The notes: a model not told the origin generated them from the sequence alone. Counted from the first letter of the stretch, positions 1 to 9,297 are shown. The stretch is DNA of 64,000 bases from Streptomyces sp. PR69 (GCF_026420845.1 NZ_JAOWCB010000019.1:49539-113538), one strand, 5' to 3'. Made by a program: numbers and translations.

Positions 1-32
1 GGTCCGGGTCGTCCGGCCGTACGACCCGGACC
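1..32. other. Perfect 12-bp inverted repeat (hairpin)
   Basis: The first 12 bases and bases 21-32 are perfect reverse complements around an 8-base loop. This could be the terminator of a gene outside the window, or a second hairpin behind the cyclophilin gene. No T-tract follows, which is usual in this kind of genome. The role is inferred only from structure. Confidence 0.4.
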
Positions 33-62
33 GGCCGGACAGCCGCGCTGACGCCCGGCACA

Positions 63-111
63 GCCGTCCGGCCCTGGCAGCCCCGCGAGCGGGGAGCCAG
101 GGCCGGACGGC
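63..111 (-). terminator. Long hairpin terminator behind the cyclophilin gene
   Basis: Bases 63-78 and 96-111 form a perfect 16-bp stem, with an inner 6-bp stem (81-86/89-94). It sits 19 bases beyond the stop codon of the minus-strand cyclophilin gene, as expected for a strong factor-independent terminator in a high-GC genome. Confidence 0.75.
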
Positions 112-129
112 CATTCTGCTTCAGCGGTC

Positions 130-627
130 TCAGGCGACGACGCCGGACTTCGCGATCTGGATCTTGGCCTTGGTGGCGCCGCTGCGCGAGCCCAGGGACT
201 CGATCTTCTTCACGACGTCCATGCCCTCGACGACCTCGCCGAAGACGACGTGCTTGCCGTCCAGCCAGTCGGTGACGATGGTGGTGATGAAGAACTGGGA
301 CCCGTTGGTGTTCGGGCCTGCGTTGGCCATGGACAGCAGGCCCGGCTTGGTGTGCTTGAGCTGGAAGTTCTCGTCGGCGAACTTCTCCCCGTAGATGCTC
401 TTGCCCCCCGTGCCGTTGCCGGCGGTGAAGTCGCCGCCCTGCAGCATGAAGTCGGGGATGACCCGGTGGAACCCGGAGCCCTCGTAGCCGAAGCCGTGCT
501 CGCCGGTGGCCAGCTCGCGGAAGTTCCTGGCGGTGTTGGGGACCACGTCGTCGAAGAGCTTGAAGACGATCCGGCCCGCGGGCTCGTCGTTGATGGAAAT
601 GTCGAAGAAAACGTTGCTGTTGCTCAC
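130..627 (-). CDS. Cytoplasmic cyclophilin-type peptidyl-prolyl cis-trans isomerase
   Basis: A 165-residue single-domain cyclophilin that catalyses cis-trans isomerisation of Xaa-Pro bonds during protein folding. The core motifs are visible: FHRVIPDFMLQGGDF with the catalytic Arg, the NGSQFFIT segment, and WLDGKHVVFGEV. There is no signal peptide, so it is cytosolic. The open frame extends upstream to 666, but the GTG at 627 (VSNSNVFFDI) matches the usual family N-terminus and has a GAGG-type ribosome site. It stands alone, diverges from the small gene at 845 and is followed by a strong hairpin. The family assignment is secure. Confidence 0.96.
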   Translation of the reverse strand: MSNSNVFFDISINDEPAGRIVFKLFDDVVPNTARNFRELATGEHGFGYEGSGFHRVIPDFMLQGGDFTAGNGTGGKSIYGEKFADENFQLKHTKPGLLSMANAGPNTNGSQFFITTIVTDWLDGKHVVFGEVVEGMDVVKKIESLGSRSGATKAKIQIAKSGVVA

Positions 628-844
628 GGGTACATCCTCACATCTTGTCGCCCTCCGTGCCCACACACCCCCCTCGTGTCACCGTCCACCCCTTCGCGCG
701 GTCGGCACACCGTGCCCGCCCCGGACGGCGGCGCTGCGTTTGCCCGCCCCCAGGCCCCGGGCGACGCTGGCCGGGACGCCGTCCGGGTGGCGCCAAGCGC
801 GGACAGGACCGCGCCCGCCCGCGGCAGAGGAGAGGTACGAGGCC

Positions 845-1138
845 ATGCGGGTGATGCTGCGAGCCCAGCTGGACACCGAGAAGTCGAGCGAAGCCCTTCA
901 CAAGGGCAGACTGCCGAAGATCATGATGGAGCTCATGGACCAGCTCCACCCGGAGGCCGCTTACTTCGGCCCGAGCAACGGCAAGCGCTCCTGCACGTTC
1001 GTCTTCGACATGGAGGACAGCTGGCGGCTTCCCGGCATCGCGGAGCCGCTCTTCACGGAACTCGGCGCGACGATCGAGGTGCAGCCGGTGATGAACACCG
1101 AGGACATGCAGAAGGGTCTCGCGGCGGTCCAGCACTGA
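845..1138 (+). CDS. Small conserved protein, DUF3303-like
   Basis: A 97-residue soluble protein starting MRVMLRAQLDTEKSS, preceded by a GAGAGG ribosome site. It resembles small actinobacterial proteins of the DUF3303 type, which are expected to adopt a ferredoxin-like alpha/beta fold; that assignment is from memory and is tentative. No catalytic motif is visible. It has no signal peptide or membrane segment. The gene is convergent with the Fpg/Nei glycosylase 19 bases downstream. Function is unknown. Confidence 0.8.
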   Translation: MRVMLRAQLDTEKSSEALHKGRLPKIMMELMDQLHPEAAYFGPSNGKRSCTFVFDMEDSWRLPGIAEPLFTELGATIEVQPVMNTEDMQKGLAAVQH

Positions 1139-1157
1139 GCACCCCGGGCGCGGGGCG

Positions 1158-1937
1158 TCAGCTCTGGCAGTGCTCGCACCACACCGTCCGACGCCCCGCC
1201 GTCCGCCCCGACGCCAGCGGCCGGCCGCACCGCGGGCACACCGGGGCGGCGTCGTCCCGGCGGCCGGTGAGCCAGCCGCGGCGGTCCGGGACGCGGCCCG
1301 CCCGCACCGAGGACCGCAGCACCCGGCCCATCGCGGCATGCACCCGCCGCAGCTCGTCGTCCCCCAGATCGCGCACCGGACGGTCCGGCCGCACCCGGGC
1401 CCGCCAGAGGATCTCGTCGGCGAGGAGATTCCCGAGCCCCGCCAGCAGCGACTGGTCCGTCAGGGCGCTCTTGATCCCCCCGCGCCGCCCGGCCATCAGC
1501 CGAAGGAACCGCGAGCGGTCCAGCTCCTGCGCGTCCGGGCCGAGATCCGCGAGCATCCGCTCCACGGCCGCCTCGTCCGCGGCCAGCCGGACGCCCTGCA
1601 GTTTGCGCTGATCGCGGTAGCGCAGCTGGCGGCCGTCGTCGAGGGTGATCAGCACCCGGTCATGCGCCTCGACGGCGGCGTCCGGCGTCCGGCACAGCAG
1701 CTCCCCGGTCATCCCGAAGTGCCAGACCAGCGCCGGCCCGTCGCTCGGCGTGACCAGCTGCTTGCCGTGCCGCCACGGCGTGCCGAACCGTCGCCCCCGA
1801 AGCTCCCGGCGCAGCCGCCGCGCGCTCACCCCGCGCAGCACCCCCGCATCGCGGACCTCCACATCGTCGACTCGCCGCCCCGCGGCGCACCGCTCCATCA
1901 CCCCGCGGAACCCCTCGACGTCCGGCAGCTCGGGCAT
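1158..1937 (-). CDS. Fpg/Nei family DNA glycosylase (AP lyase)
   Basis: A 259-residue base-excision-repair glycosylase that removes oxidised bases and nicks the abasic strand. The N-terminus MPELPDVE supplies the catalytic Pro2 and Glu3, and the helix-two-turn-helix region contains LLAGLGNLLADEILW. The C-terminus carries a four-cysteine zinc finger (CPRCGRP near residue 233, then CEHC at the end). Length fits the family. It is transcribed away from the isoprenyl synthase gene. Whether it prefers 8-oxoguanine or oxidised pyrimidines cannot be told from sequence alone. Confidence 0.94.
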   Translation of the reverse strand: MPELPDVEGFRGVMERCAAGRRVDDVEVRDAGVLRGVSARRLRRELRGRRFGTPWRHGKQLVTPSDGPALVWHFGMTGELLCRTPDAAVEAHDRVLITLDDGRQLRYRDQRKLQGVRLAADEAAVERMLADLGPDAQELDRSRFLRLMAGRRGGIKSALTDQSLLAGLGNLLADEILWRARVRPDRPVRDLGDDELRRVHAAMGRVLRSSVRAGRVPDRRGWLTGRRDDAAPVCPRCGRPLASGRTAGRRTVWCEHCQS

Positions 1938-2182
1938 GTCCTCCTCCGGGACCGCTCAGGAGCGCTCCGGCCACTGAGTACCCCCGTATCCTCCGCGCCG
2001 AGCACGTACGCGTCAGGGCCATCCGGTCCAACGCGGGTTTGCGCACCGCCCGGCTTGCGCACCGCCGGGGACGAGGACCGCTCGCGCACCGCCCTGGCCC
2101 TGGCCGCGGGCGTCAACGGCGGCCGGCAGCACGCTCGATCCGGTGGTACGCCAGCGGGTCGGCACGCTTGAGGCGCGGCGGG

Positions 2183-2208
2183 TGATCAGGCTGGTTCCAG
2201 CGTGATCA
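2183..2208. promoter_or_regulatory. Inverted repeat upstream of the isoprenyl synthase (candidate operator)
   Basis: TGATCAGGCTGG (2183-2194) and CCAGCGTGATCA (2197-2208) form 12-bp arms with one mismatch around TT. It lies 62 bases before the start at 2271, inside the 333-base divergent spacer 1938-2270, where no gene is otherwise visible. Dyads of this size are typical of dimeric repressor sites. No cognate regulator is adjacent. Confidence 0.4.
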
Positions 2209-2270
2209 GCCGATGAGGCGCGCGATCACACCGTGAGGCAGTCGAGACGCTCCGGAAGGCGGCGGTCGCC

Positions 2271-3311
2271 ATGCAGGATTCCCCGCTCGCCGAGCTGCGC
2301 GAGGCGGCGGCCGGAGCGATCCAGGACTGGGCCGCCGCCCGCGCTGCCGATCCGCTGAGCGAGGTGTACCGGTGGGCGCTGCTCCCGCCGGGCAAACTGC
2401 TGCGTCCCCTGCTGCTGCTCGCCTCCGCCCGCGCGGTCGGCGGCCGCTGCGAGCAGGTGCTGCCGGCCGCCGTCGGCGTCGAACTCGCCCATGTGGCGAG
2501 CCTGCTGCACGATGACATCATCGACGGCGACGACCGGCGGCGCGGCCGGGCGGCCGTCCACCAGAGGTACGGCGCGGCGGCGGCCATCCTGGGCGGCGAC
2601 TGCCTCTCTTTCGCCCTGTTCCAGCAGCTCGGCGCATGCCGCCGCCGCGGCGTCCCGGACCCGCTGATCGCCGACGCCATGGAGATCGCGGCCGCGGTGG
2701 TGCAGGGCGCGGCCCGCGGCGTGGCGCGCGAGATCGCGCTGAGCGGGCCCGCGGCCCGGTCCGGCGAACCGGACGACGCCGACCGGGTCGCGGCCTATCT
2801 GGAGATGGTGCGGCTGAAGACCGCGACGCCGCTGAGCGCCACCTGCCGCATCGGGGTCACCCTCGCAGGCGGCGACCCGCGCTGTGCGGACCTGCTCGCC
2901 GCCTACGGTGAAGCCCTGGGCATCGCCTTCCAGATCCATGACGACCTGCTGCCGTACACACCCGGCTGCGCGGCCGACAAGCCGCCCGCCAGCGATCTGC
3001 GCAATCAGCGGCCCGCGCTTCCGCTGCTCCTCGCCCGTCAGCGGGGCACCCCGGCCGACCGGGCCCTGCTGGCAGCTCTCGCATCCGGCGGAGGCGACGA
3101 GCGGGAGCGGCAGGACGCCGCGCGCCGGCTCGTCCGGGACACCGGCGCGCTGGACCAGGCGCAGCACATGCTGGGGCAGTACCTCGGGCGCTGCCGGCGC
3201 GCCACGGCGTGGGTCCCGGCAGGCCACGGCCGCGACATCCTCACGGAGCTCCCCAGCATCCTCCTCGACGCCCCCGGCGACCCGCACCCGGCCCAGCCCG
3301 CGCCCGCCTGA
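2271..3311 (+). CDS. Polyprenyl synthetase (isoprenyl diphosphate synthase)
   Basis: A 346-residue trans-isoprenyl diphosphate synthase that condenses isopentenyl diphosphate with an allylic diphosphate. The first aspartate-rich motif is intact (HDDIIDGDDRRRG, about residue 80). GKLLRP, a GGDCLSFAL segment and the KT pair (VRLKTATPL) are present. The second motif reads IHDDLLPYT, so the third Asp of DDxxD is replaced. The following KP..SDLRNQRPALPLL segment is typical. It stands alone with no terpene cyclase nearby. Product chain length cannot be assigned. Start chosen at the first ATG after the divergent spacer. Confidence 0.9.
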   Translation: MQDSPLAELREAAAGAIQDWAAARAADPLSEVYRWALLPPGKLLRPLLLLASARAVGGRCEQVLPAAVGVELAHVASLLHDDIIDGDDRRRGRAAVHQRYGAAAAILGGDCLSFALFQQLGACRRRGVPDPLIADAMEIAAAVVQGAARGVAREIALSGPAARSGEPDDADRVAAYLEMVRLKTATPLSATCRIGVTLAGGDPRCADLLAAYGEALGIAFQIHDDLLPYTPGCAADKPPASDLRNQRPALPLLLARQRGTPADRALLAALASGGGDERERQDAARRLVRDTGALDQAQHMLGQYLGRCRRATAWVPAGHGRDILTELPSILLDAPGDPHPAQPAPA

Positions 3312-3534
3312 CCGAACCGGCGTGCTCAACGGCCGGCGCCGACGGGGCGCCCGGACGGCAGCCGGTGGCGCGGCGCGTGCGCAGGGAGAAGGCCGCTGTG
3401 CCCAGCAGTCAGGTCGCGCCGAACCACGCCGGGCCGAGCAGCAGATGCGCGTACGGCGTGGCGTCGGTGAACCCGGCGGCGATGCTCCCCGTCACCCCAA
3501 AGAGTCCCTCCGCCCCGACCCCCGGCCCGGGGCC

Positions 3535-5634
3535 TCAGGTCCGCATCCGGCGGCGCACCCGGGCGATCAGCAGTGCGACGTCGTCGTGGTCCCCGGGCTG
3601 CCGCAGGGAGTGCAGCAGCACATCGCAGGTGCGCTCCAGCGACAGCCGGCGTCCGGCGAGGACGTCGATCAGCGCGTTCAGCCGTACGTCGATGGCCTGG
3701 TCGCGGGTCTCGACCAGGCCGTCGGTGTACAGGACCAGCTCGTCCTCGGGGCGCAGTGCCAGCGAGGTGGTGGAGAACTCGACGTCGCCCACGCCCAGCG
3801 GCGCGCCGGTGGGCAGCTGCAGCAGCTCGGGGGCCTGGTCCGGCCGCAGCAGCACGGGCGGCAGATGCCCGGCGTTGGAGATCAGGCAGCGTCCGCGGTG
3901 CGGGTCGTAGACGGCGTAGACGCAGGTGGTGATGGGCTGCCCCATGCGGTCGGTGATGCGGTCGAGGTGGCGCAGCACCTCGGCGGGGTCGAGATCAAGC
4001 TCGGCCAGGGTGCGGGTGGCCGTGCGCAGCTGCCCCATGGCAGCCGCCGCGTCGATGCCGCTGCCCATCACATCGCCGACGACGAGCGCCGTCTTGTCGC
4101 CGCTCAGCGCGATGACGTCGAACCAGTCGCCGCCCACCTCGCTGGCCGCCTGGGCCGGCTGGTAGCGGTAGGCGACCTCCAGGCCGGGCTGGTCCGGCGG
4201 CTGCTGGGGGAGCAGGCTGTGCTGGAGCGTCAGCGCGGTGCTGCGCAGCTGCCCGTACCAGCGTGCGTTGTCGATGCACACGGCGGCCCGCGCCGCCAGC
4301 TCACCGGCCAGGATCTCGTCCTCCGCGGAGAACGGCTCCGGGTTGCGGGTGCGTTTGAGGTCCAGCGCGCCGAGGACCTCGCCGCGGGCGATCAGCGGCA
4401 CCGCCATATACGAGTGCACACCGGCGGCGGCCAGCAGCGACGCCGCCTCCGGGCTGCGGGCGATCTGCGGCAGATCGCCGTCCGCCACCCGCGGCACACG
4501 CACCGGCCGGCCGCTCTGCACACACGCGGTGACCAGCCGGTCGGCCTCGTAGCGGGCGATCTGTCCGGGCGGGTCGGCGGCGTGCACGGCGTCGCCGGAG
4601 TGCGAGGCGGCCACCGCGAGGGCCCGGAACACCGCGGGGCCCGCCTCCACGGCGCCGGGCGAGCGGCCGTTCAGGATGGAGTCCAGCACATCCACCGCCG
4701 CCACGTCGGCCAGCTCGGGCACCGACACATCGGCCAGCTCACGGGCCGTCTGGTCGAGGTCGAGCGTGGTGCCGATGCGAATGGAGGCGTCGGCGACCGT
4801 CGTCAGACGCGCTCTGGCCCGGGCGGCTTCCGCCGTCGCCCGGTGACGCTCGGTGATGTCCACCACGGACGCGGCGAGCCCGAGCACCTTCCCGTTCGAG
4901 GACTCCAGCCGGTAGAAGGACACGGACCAGGCGTGCTCCCGGTCCGGGTCCGCCGGTGTGCGCCCGACAGTCTCCCGGTCCAGGAGGGGGACGCCGGTGG
5001 CCAGCACCTCGCGCATCGCCGACTCGATGCCCTCGGCGTCCAGGAACGGCAGCGCCTCCCGGACCCGGCGTCCCACATGGTCGTCGGCCGGCAGGCCGTT
5101 GATGCGCTCCAGCGCCGGATTGACGATGACATAGCGCAGCTCGGTGTCGACCACCGCGAGGCCGATCGGCGACTGCGAGATCAGCCGGGTGGACAGCGCC
5201 AGATCCCGCTCCACGCGCCGCAGCGTGCCCTGCTCGGTGGCCAGCCCCAGGGCGTAGAAGTCCTTCCGCTCGCCGTGCAGCCGCATATTGCGGAACTCCA
5301 CCAGCAGCGTCCCGCCGTCCTTGTGGCGGACCGGGAAGACTCCCGCCCACCGCCCCTCGTCGCCCGCCATGACCTCGGCGAACAGCTGGCGCACCACCGG
5401 GAGGTTCTCCTGGTGGACCAGCAGTCTGCCCGCGTACCGGCCGAGCGCCTCCTCGGCGGTGTATCCGAACAGCTCCTCGGCCTGCGGGCTCCACAGCGCG
5501 ACCTTGCCCTCCGCGTCCAGCACCACCGCGGCGACGCTCAGCACATCCAGCAGCCCGCCCGGCTCGGAGGCGGCGGCCTCCGCCTGCGCGGCCTCGCCGG
5601 GACCGGGGGAGGGGAAGGACTCGGCCGTGCTCAT
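3535..5634 (-). CDS. PAS-PAS-GAF-SpoIIE protein phosphatase
   Basis: A 699-residue PP2C-type Ser/Thr phosphatase, probably acting on anti-sigma antagonists. Order of domains: PAS (about 25-145), second PAS (about 145-265), short coiled region, GAF (about 290-430), SpoIIE phosphatase (about 460-695). The phosphatase shows GGDWFDVIAL, VVGDVMGSGIDAAAAM and YTDGLVETR, the metal-binding motifs. There is no N-terminal or C-terminal anti-sigma kinase domain and no membrane segment, so it is a cytosolic sensor. GGAGG precedes the ATG. No sigma or anti-sigma gene is adjacent, so its partner is unknown. Confidence 0.93.
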   Translation of the reverse strand: MSTAESFPSPGPGEAAQAEAAASEPGGLLDVLSVAAVVLDAEGKVALWSPQAEELFGYTAEEALGRYAGRLLVHQENLPVVRQLFAEVMAGDEGRWAGVFPVRHKDGGTLLVEFRNMRLHGERKDFYALGLATEQGTLRRVERDLALSTRLISQSPIGLAVVDTELRYVIVNPALERINGLPADDHVGRRVREALPFLDAEGIESAMREVLATGVPLLDRETVGRTPADPDREHAWSVSFYRLESSNGKVLGLAASVVDITERHRATAEAARARARLTTVADASIRIGTTLDLDQTARELADVSVPELADVAAVDVLDSILNGRSPGAVEAGPAVFRALAVAASHSGDAVHAADPPGQIARYEADRLVTACVQSGRPVRVPRVADGDLPQIARSPEAASLLAAAGVHSYMAVPLIARGEVLGALDLKRTRNPEPFSAEDEILAGELAARAAVCIDNARWYGQLRSTALTLQHSLLPQQPPDQPGLEVAYRYQPAQAASEVGGDWFDVIALSGDKTALVVGDVMGSGIDAAAAMGQLRTATRTLAELDLDPAEVLRHLDRITDRMGQPITTCVYAVYDPHRGRCLISNAGHLPPVLLRPDQAPELLQLPTGAPLGVGDVEFSTTSLALRPEDELVLYTDGLVETRDQAIDVRLNALIDVLAGRRLSLERTCDVLLHSLRQPGDHDDVALLIARVRRRMRT

Positions 5635-5911
5635 CGGCGCCCTCCTTCCGCTCTGCCGTCACCGCACCCGCCACGTGCCGCACCGGCCACGTGGCTACCA
5701 TCGTCCCTCTCCACCGGCCGGGAACGCACCCCCGCCGCGACACTCCGGCGCGCCCCTGCGCGGCCTGAGTGCGCCCCGTACCGGTCGCCGTGCTCCCCGT
5801 ATGCCGTCCTGCCCGCGCGGCGTACGCGGTGAGGGCTGAGGGCGAGGGCCGGGAGGCCCTGCCGGAAGCCCGTATGCGGAAGGAGACTGGAGGCGGGAGG
5901 AGGTACCTGCC

Positions 5912-7054
5912 GTGAAGGCGACATTCACGCTGGGGCGTCTGGCGGGCGTCCGCGTCGGCGTCCACTGGAGCGTCCTCGTCATCCTGGTGCTGCTCGCCGT
6001 GGGGCTGGCGACCCGGTTCCCGGAGGCGTACCCCGACCGCCCGGCGTGGCTGTACGCACTCTCCGGCCTGGCGGCCTCCGTGGTCTTTCTGCTGTCCCTG
6101 CTGGCGCATGAGCTGAGCCATGCCGTGGTGGCCCGGCGCAACGGCGTGTCCGTGGAGGACATCACCCTGTGGCTGCTCGGCGGAATCGCCCGGCTGAAGA
6201 GCGAGGCCCCCACTCCGGGGGCCGAGGTGCGCATCGCCGGAGTGGGGCCGCTGGTCAGCCTGCTGCTCGGGCTGGCGTTCGGCGCCCTGGCGGGCCTTCT
6301 CGCCTCCGTGTTCGGGGTGGGGCTGCTGGTGGAGGTGCTGGCGTGGCTCGCCGCGATCAACATCCTGCTGGCCGTGTTCAACACGCTCCCCGCCGCCCCG
6401 CTGGACGGCGGGCGGCTGCTGCGGGCGCTGGTGTGGCGCAGGACGGGCAATCCGCTGCGCGCGACCGCGGTCGCCGCGGGCGCGGGCCGCGCGCTGGGCT
6501 GGCTGCTCGTCGCAGTCGGCGTCTATCTGGCCGTCGCCGGGGCCGCCCTCAGCGGACTCTGGCTGGTGATCATCGGCTGGTTCCTCATCGCCATGGCGAC
6601 CGCGGAAGGCGGCGAGGCCAGGCTGCGGGAGATGCTCGGCGGCATTCCCGTACGGCAGGCCATGGGCCCCGACCCCGTGGCGGCGCCCGTCTCAGCGAGC
6701 GTGGCGGAGTTCCTGGCCAGCCCCGCGTACCGGTACCGGCACTCGGCGTTCCCGGTCGTCGACGAGCGGGAACGGCCCGTCGGTCTGATCACGGTCAAGG
6801 CCGCCGTCGATGTGCCCGAGGACCGGCGCTCCGCCACCGCCGTGGCCGAGGTGATGATCCCTCTGGAGGATGTGCCCACAGCGCACCCCGACGATCCTCT
6901 GGTGCAGCTCCTGCCCGCACTGGAGTCGAGCTCCGCGCACCGGGCGCTGGTGCTGGACGAGGGCAGGCTCGTGGGCATGGTCACCAGCTCCGACATCAGC
7001 CGGATCACGTCCTGGCTGTCCTCCTCCTACTCCTGGCGCGGCCGCGCCTTCTGA
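5912..7054 (+). CDS. M50 site-2-type intramembrane metalloprotease with CBS domains
   Basis: A 380-residue membrane protease. Zinc ligands are HELSH (about residue 66) and the FNTLPAAPLDGGR segment (about 157), both lying in membrane helices. About six hydrophobic segments occupy residues 20-225. The C-terminal 130 residues form a CBS pair (VRQAMGP... and VAEVMIPLEDV...), usually an adenosine-nucleotide sensor. Starts at GTG with GGAGGAGG upstream. Its last 28 bases overlap the end of the convergent TerC gene. The substrate is not predictable; regulated cleavage of a membrane anti-sigma factor is one possibility. Confidence 0.93.
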   Translation: MKATFTLGRLAGVRVGVHWSVLVILVLLAVGLATRFPEAYPDRPAWLYALSGLAASVVFLLSLLAHELSHAVVARRNGVSVEDITLWLLGGIARLKSEAPTPGAEVRIAGVGPLVSLLLGLAFGALAGLLASVFGVGLLVEVLAWLAAINILLAVFNTLPAAPLDGGRLLRALVWRRTGNPLRATAVAAGAGRALGWLLVAVGVYLAVAGAALSGLWLVIIGWFLIAMATAEGGEARLREMLGGIPVRQAMGPDPVAAPVSASVAEFLASPAYRYRHSAFPVVDERERPVGLITVKAAVDVPEDRRSATAVAEVMIPLEDVPTAHPDDPLVQLLPALESSSAHRALVLDEGRLVGMVTSSDISRITSWLSSSYSWRGRAF

Positions 7055-8004
7055 CGCTCCGGCCGGCCCCCGTCCGGCGGACGCACCACGCTGAGCACGA
7101 TGGACGCCGACAGGACGGCGACGATGACGGCGAGACTGACGAGCGAGGGGATTTCGGGCACAGCCGTGCTGACGGTCTTGTGCAGGGCCTGCAGCACGAG
7201 CTTGACGCCGATGAAGGCGAGGATGAGCGCCAGCCCCCGGCTCAGATAGCGGAAGCGGTCGAGCAGGCCCGCGAGCAGGAAGTACAGGGCGCGCAGCCCA
7301 AGGATGGCGAAGGCGTTGCTCGTATAGACGATGAACATGTCGCCGCTGACGGCGAGCACGGCGGGGACGCTGTCGACGGCGAACACAAGGTCGGCGGCCT
7401 CGATCGCGGCGATGACGGCGAGCAGCGGAGTGGCGACGCGCCGTCCGGCCTCCCGGACGAAGAACCTCGCCCCCGCGTAGCTGTCCCGGACGGGAACCAG
7501 CCTGCGCAGCAGCCGCAGCGCGACGCTCCGGTCCGGGTCAAAGGTGTACTCCTGACCCCTCACGATTTTGTACGTGCTGTAGAACAGCATCAGCGCGAAG
7601 ACGAACAGCACCGCGGTGAACCGGTTGACCACGGCGATCCCCGCGGCCAGGAAGACGGCGCGGAACACCAGCGCGCCGAGCACGCCGAGGAAGAGCACCC
7701 GGTGCTGATAGGCGCGGGGCACCTGGAAGTAGCCGAAGATCAGCGCGAAGACGAAGAGGTTGTCGACGGACAGGCTCTTCTCCAGCAGCCATGCGGTGGT
7801 GTACTCGACACCGGCCGCCTGGCCGACGACCAGAAAGACGCCGGCGCCGAAGACGATCGCGAGCCCCACCCACACCGCGCTCCACACGGCGGCCTCACGG
7901 AAGCCGATGACATGCGCCTGCCGGTGGGCCAGCAGATCGACCGCCAGCGACACCAGCACGATGGCGGCGAAGGCGATCCACAACCACAACGGCACGTCGT
8001 GCAC
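7027..8004 (-). CDS. TerC family integral membrane protein
   Basis: A 325-residue polytopic protein of the TerC/Alx family, linked to manganese or tellurite handling and to metal loading of exported proteins. Characteristic elements are EKSLSVDNLFVFALIF (about residue 77) and AIEAADLVFAVDSVPAVLA (about 205), which carry the acidic residues thought to bind metal. About nine membrane helices. Start is GTG at 8004 (MHDVPLWLWI). It overlaps the M50 protease gene tail-to-tail. No manganese riboswitch was seen in the leader. Confidence 0.94.
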   Translation of the reverse strand: MHDVPLWLWIAFAAIVLVSLAVDLLAHRQAHVIGFREAAVWSAVWVGLAIVFGAGVFLVVGQAAGVEYTTAWLLEKSLSVDNLFVFALIFGYFQVPRAYQHRVLFLGVLGALVFRAVFLAAGIAVVNRFTAVLFVFALMLFYSTYKIVRGQEYTFDPDRSVALRLLRRLVPVRDSYAGARFFVREAGRRVATPLLAVIAAIEAADLVFAVDSVPAVLAVSGDMFIVYTSNAFAILGLRALYFLLAGLLDRFRYLSRGLALILAFIGVKLVLQALHKTVSTAVPEIPSLVSLAVIVAVLSASIVLSVVRPPDGGRPERQKARPRQE

Positions 8005-8409
8005 GAGGCCAGCTTACGGCCGGGCACGCACGCGTGCCGCCCGCGGCCCCCGCGCCCGCCGAGGACCCGGTCAAGCCCTCTGAAGCGCCCGCCGAGGACC
8101 CGCAGTTGCCGCGCAAGGCCGGTTGCTCCCGCGCTCGACGCCCGCGCGGCCGAGGGCGTACGGCAGACGAGCCCGCCGCCGGCGGCCGAGCGCCCCGGCG
8201 AAGGGCCCGTCCGGGCAGACCGTCCAGTGCGACGGCGACGGCGCCACCGGCAACGGGGCCCGGATGCAGGCCCCTGAAGCCGCGTCAGGCCCATCGCTCC
8301 GTCCTCGCGCCGGCCGTCACAGCCGCGGCCGCGGCGGGCGGTCGGCCCACAGCGTGCGCCGCGTCATCCGCGATCCGTGCTCGCCGCGTTCTCCCCATAC
8401 AGCCGGTAT
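8005..8409. other. 405-base spacer without a convincing gene
   Basis: Open frames here give only Arg/Pro/Ala-rich translations with no family resemblance. The only pattern seen is a tenfold-base motif, ATTCAGCCGG-like, repeated three times around 8400-8430 across the end of the aldo/keto reductase gene. It must hold the TerC promoter. Confidence 0.5.
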
Positions 8410-9297
8410 TCAGCCGGCATTCAGCCGGTCGAGCTGTTCGGGGGACAGCGTCAGCTCCACGGCCCGCGCGGAGTCCAGCACGCTCTCCCGCCGACGCGCG
8501 CCGGGGATGGGGACGACGCACGGCGACAGCGCCAGCATCCAGGCCAGACACACCCGCTGCGGGCTCACCCCCGTCTCCGCGGCCACGTCCTGGAACGCGG
8601 CGTGCTCCGAGCCGAGCCGCGCGGCGTCGGCCATGCCGCCGAGCGGACTCCACGGAAGGAACGCAAGACCCAGCTCCGCGCACAGCCGAAGCTCGGGCAG
8701 GCTGCTGCGGAAAGCGGGGGAGAACTGGTTCTGCACGGCGACGAGCCGATCGCCGAGGATGCCGTGGGCCAGCCGGATCTGCGCCGGGTCGGCATTGGAG
8801 ATCCCGGCCGCGCGGATCTTTCCCGCGTCGCACAGCTCCTTCAGCGCGCCGACGGACTCGGCGTAGGGCACCGCCGGGTCCGGCCGGTGGAACTGGTACA
8901 GGCCGATCGCCTCCACCCCCAGCCGCCGCAGCGAGTCCTCGACGGCCCGCCGCAGATGGGCGGGGGAGCCGTCCAGCGCCCAGGAGCCGTCCGGCGGACG
9001 GGTGTGGCCGCCCTTGGTGGCGACCAGCACCCCTGACGTGTCGCCGCCGTACGCGGCCAGCGCCTTCGCGATCAGGAGTTCGCTGTGGCCGGGGTCGGAG
9101 GCGTCCAGATGGTAGGCGTCCGCCGTGTCGATCAACGTCATGCCGGAGTCCAGGGCCGTGTGCAGGGTGGCGACCGCCTGCTGTTCGCCGGGCCGCCCCT
9201 GGACGGACAACGGCATCGCGCCGAACCCGATCGCGCCCACCTCGACCTGTCCGATCCGTCGCGTCGGCATCGCGGGGTGCGGGGGAGTCTTCGTCAT
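8410..9297 (-). CDS. Aldo/keto reductase
   Basis: A 295-residue NADPH-dependent oxidoreductase with a TIM-barrel fold. The catalytic tetrad is recognisable: Asp and Tyr in LIDTADAYH, Lys in VATKGGH, and His in YQFHRPD. The C-terminal VVPIPGARR segment binds the cofactor phosphate. The frame is open upstream into the VOC gene region, but the ATG at 9297 (MTKTPPHPAMPTRR) is the first credible start. The VOC gene lies 82 bases upstream on the same strand, so the two may be cotranscribed. Substrate unknown. Confidence 0.93.
   Translation of the reverse strand: MTKTPPHPAMPTRRIGQVEVGAIGFGAMPLSVQGRPGEQQAVATLHTALDSGMTLIDTADAYHLDASDPGHSELLIAKALAAYGGDTSGVLVATKGGHTRPPDGSWALDGSPAHLRRAVEDSLRRLGVEAIGLYQFHRPDPAVPYAESVGALKELCDAGKIRAAGISNADPAQIRLAHGILGDRLVAVQNQFSPAFRSSLPELRLCAELGLAFLPWSPLGGMADAARLGSEHAAFQDVAAETGVSPQRVCLAWMLALSPCVVPIPGARRRESVLDSARAVELTLSPEQLDRLNAG

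Noticed and set aside
3424..3525. Minus-strand frame ending GSIAAGFTDATPYAHLLLGPAWFGAT just behind the SpoIIE gene
   Set aside because: It reads like a protein C-terminus, but fewer than 40 residues are open, no start or family match is visible, and it may be chance. Kept only as a possible gene remnant.
2884..5832. A 982-residue plus-strand open frame
   Set aside because: It is antisense to the SpoIIE phosphatase gene and has the Arg/Gln/His-rich composition typical of high-GC shadow frames.
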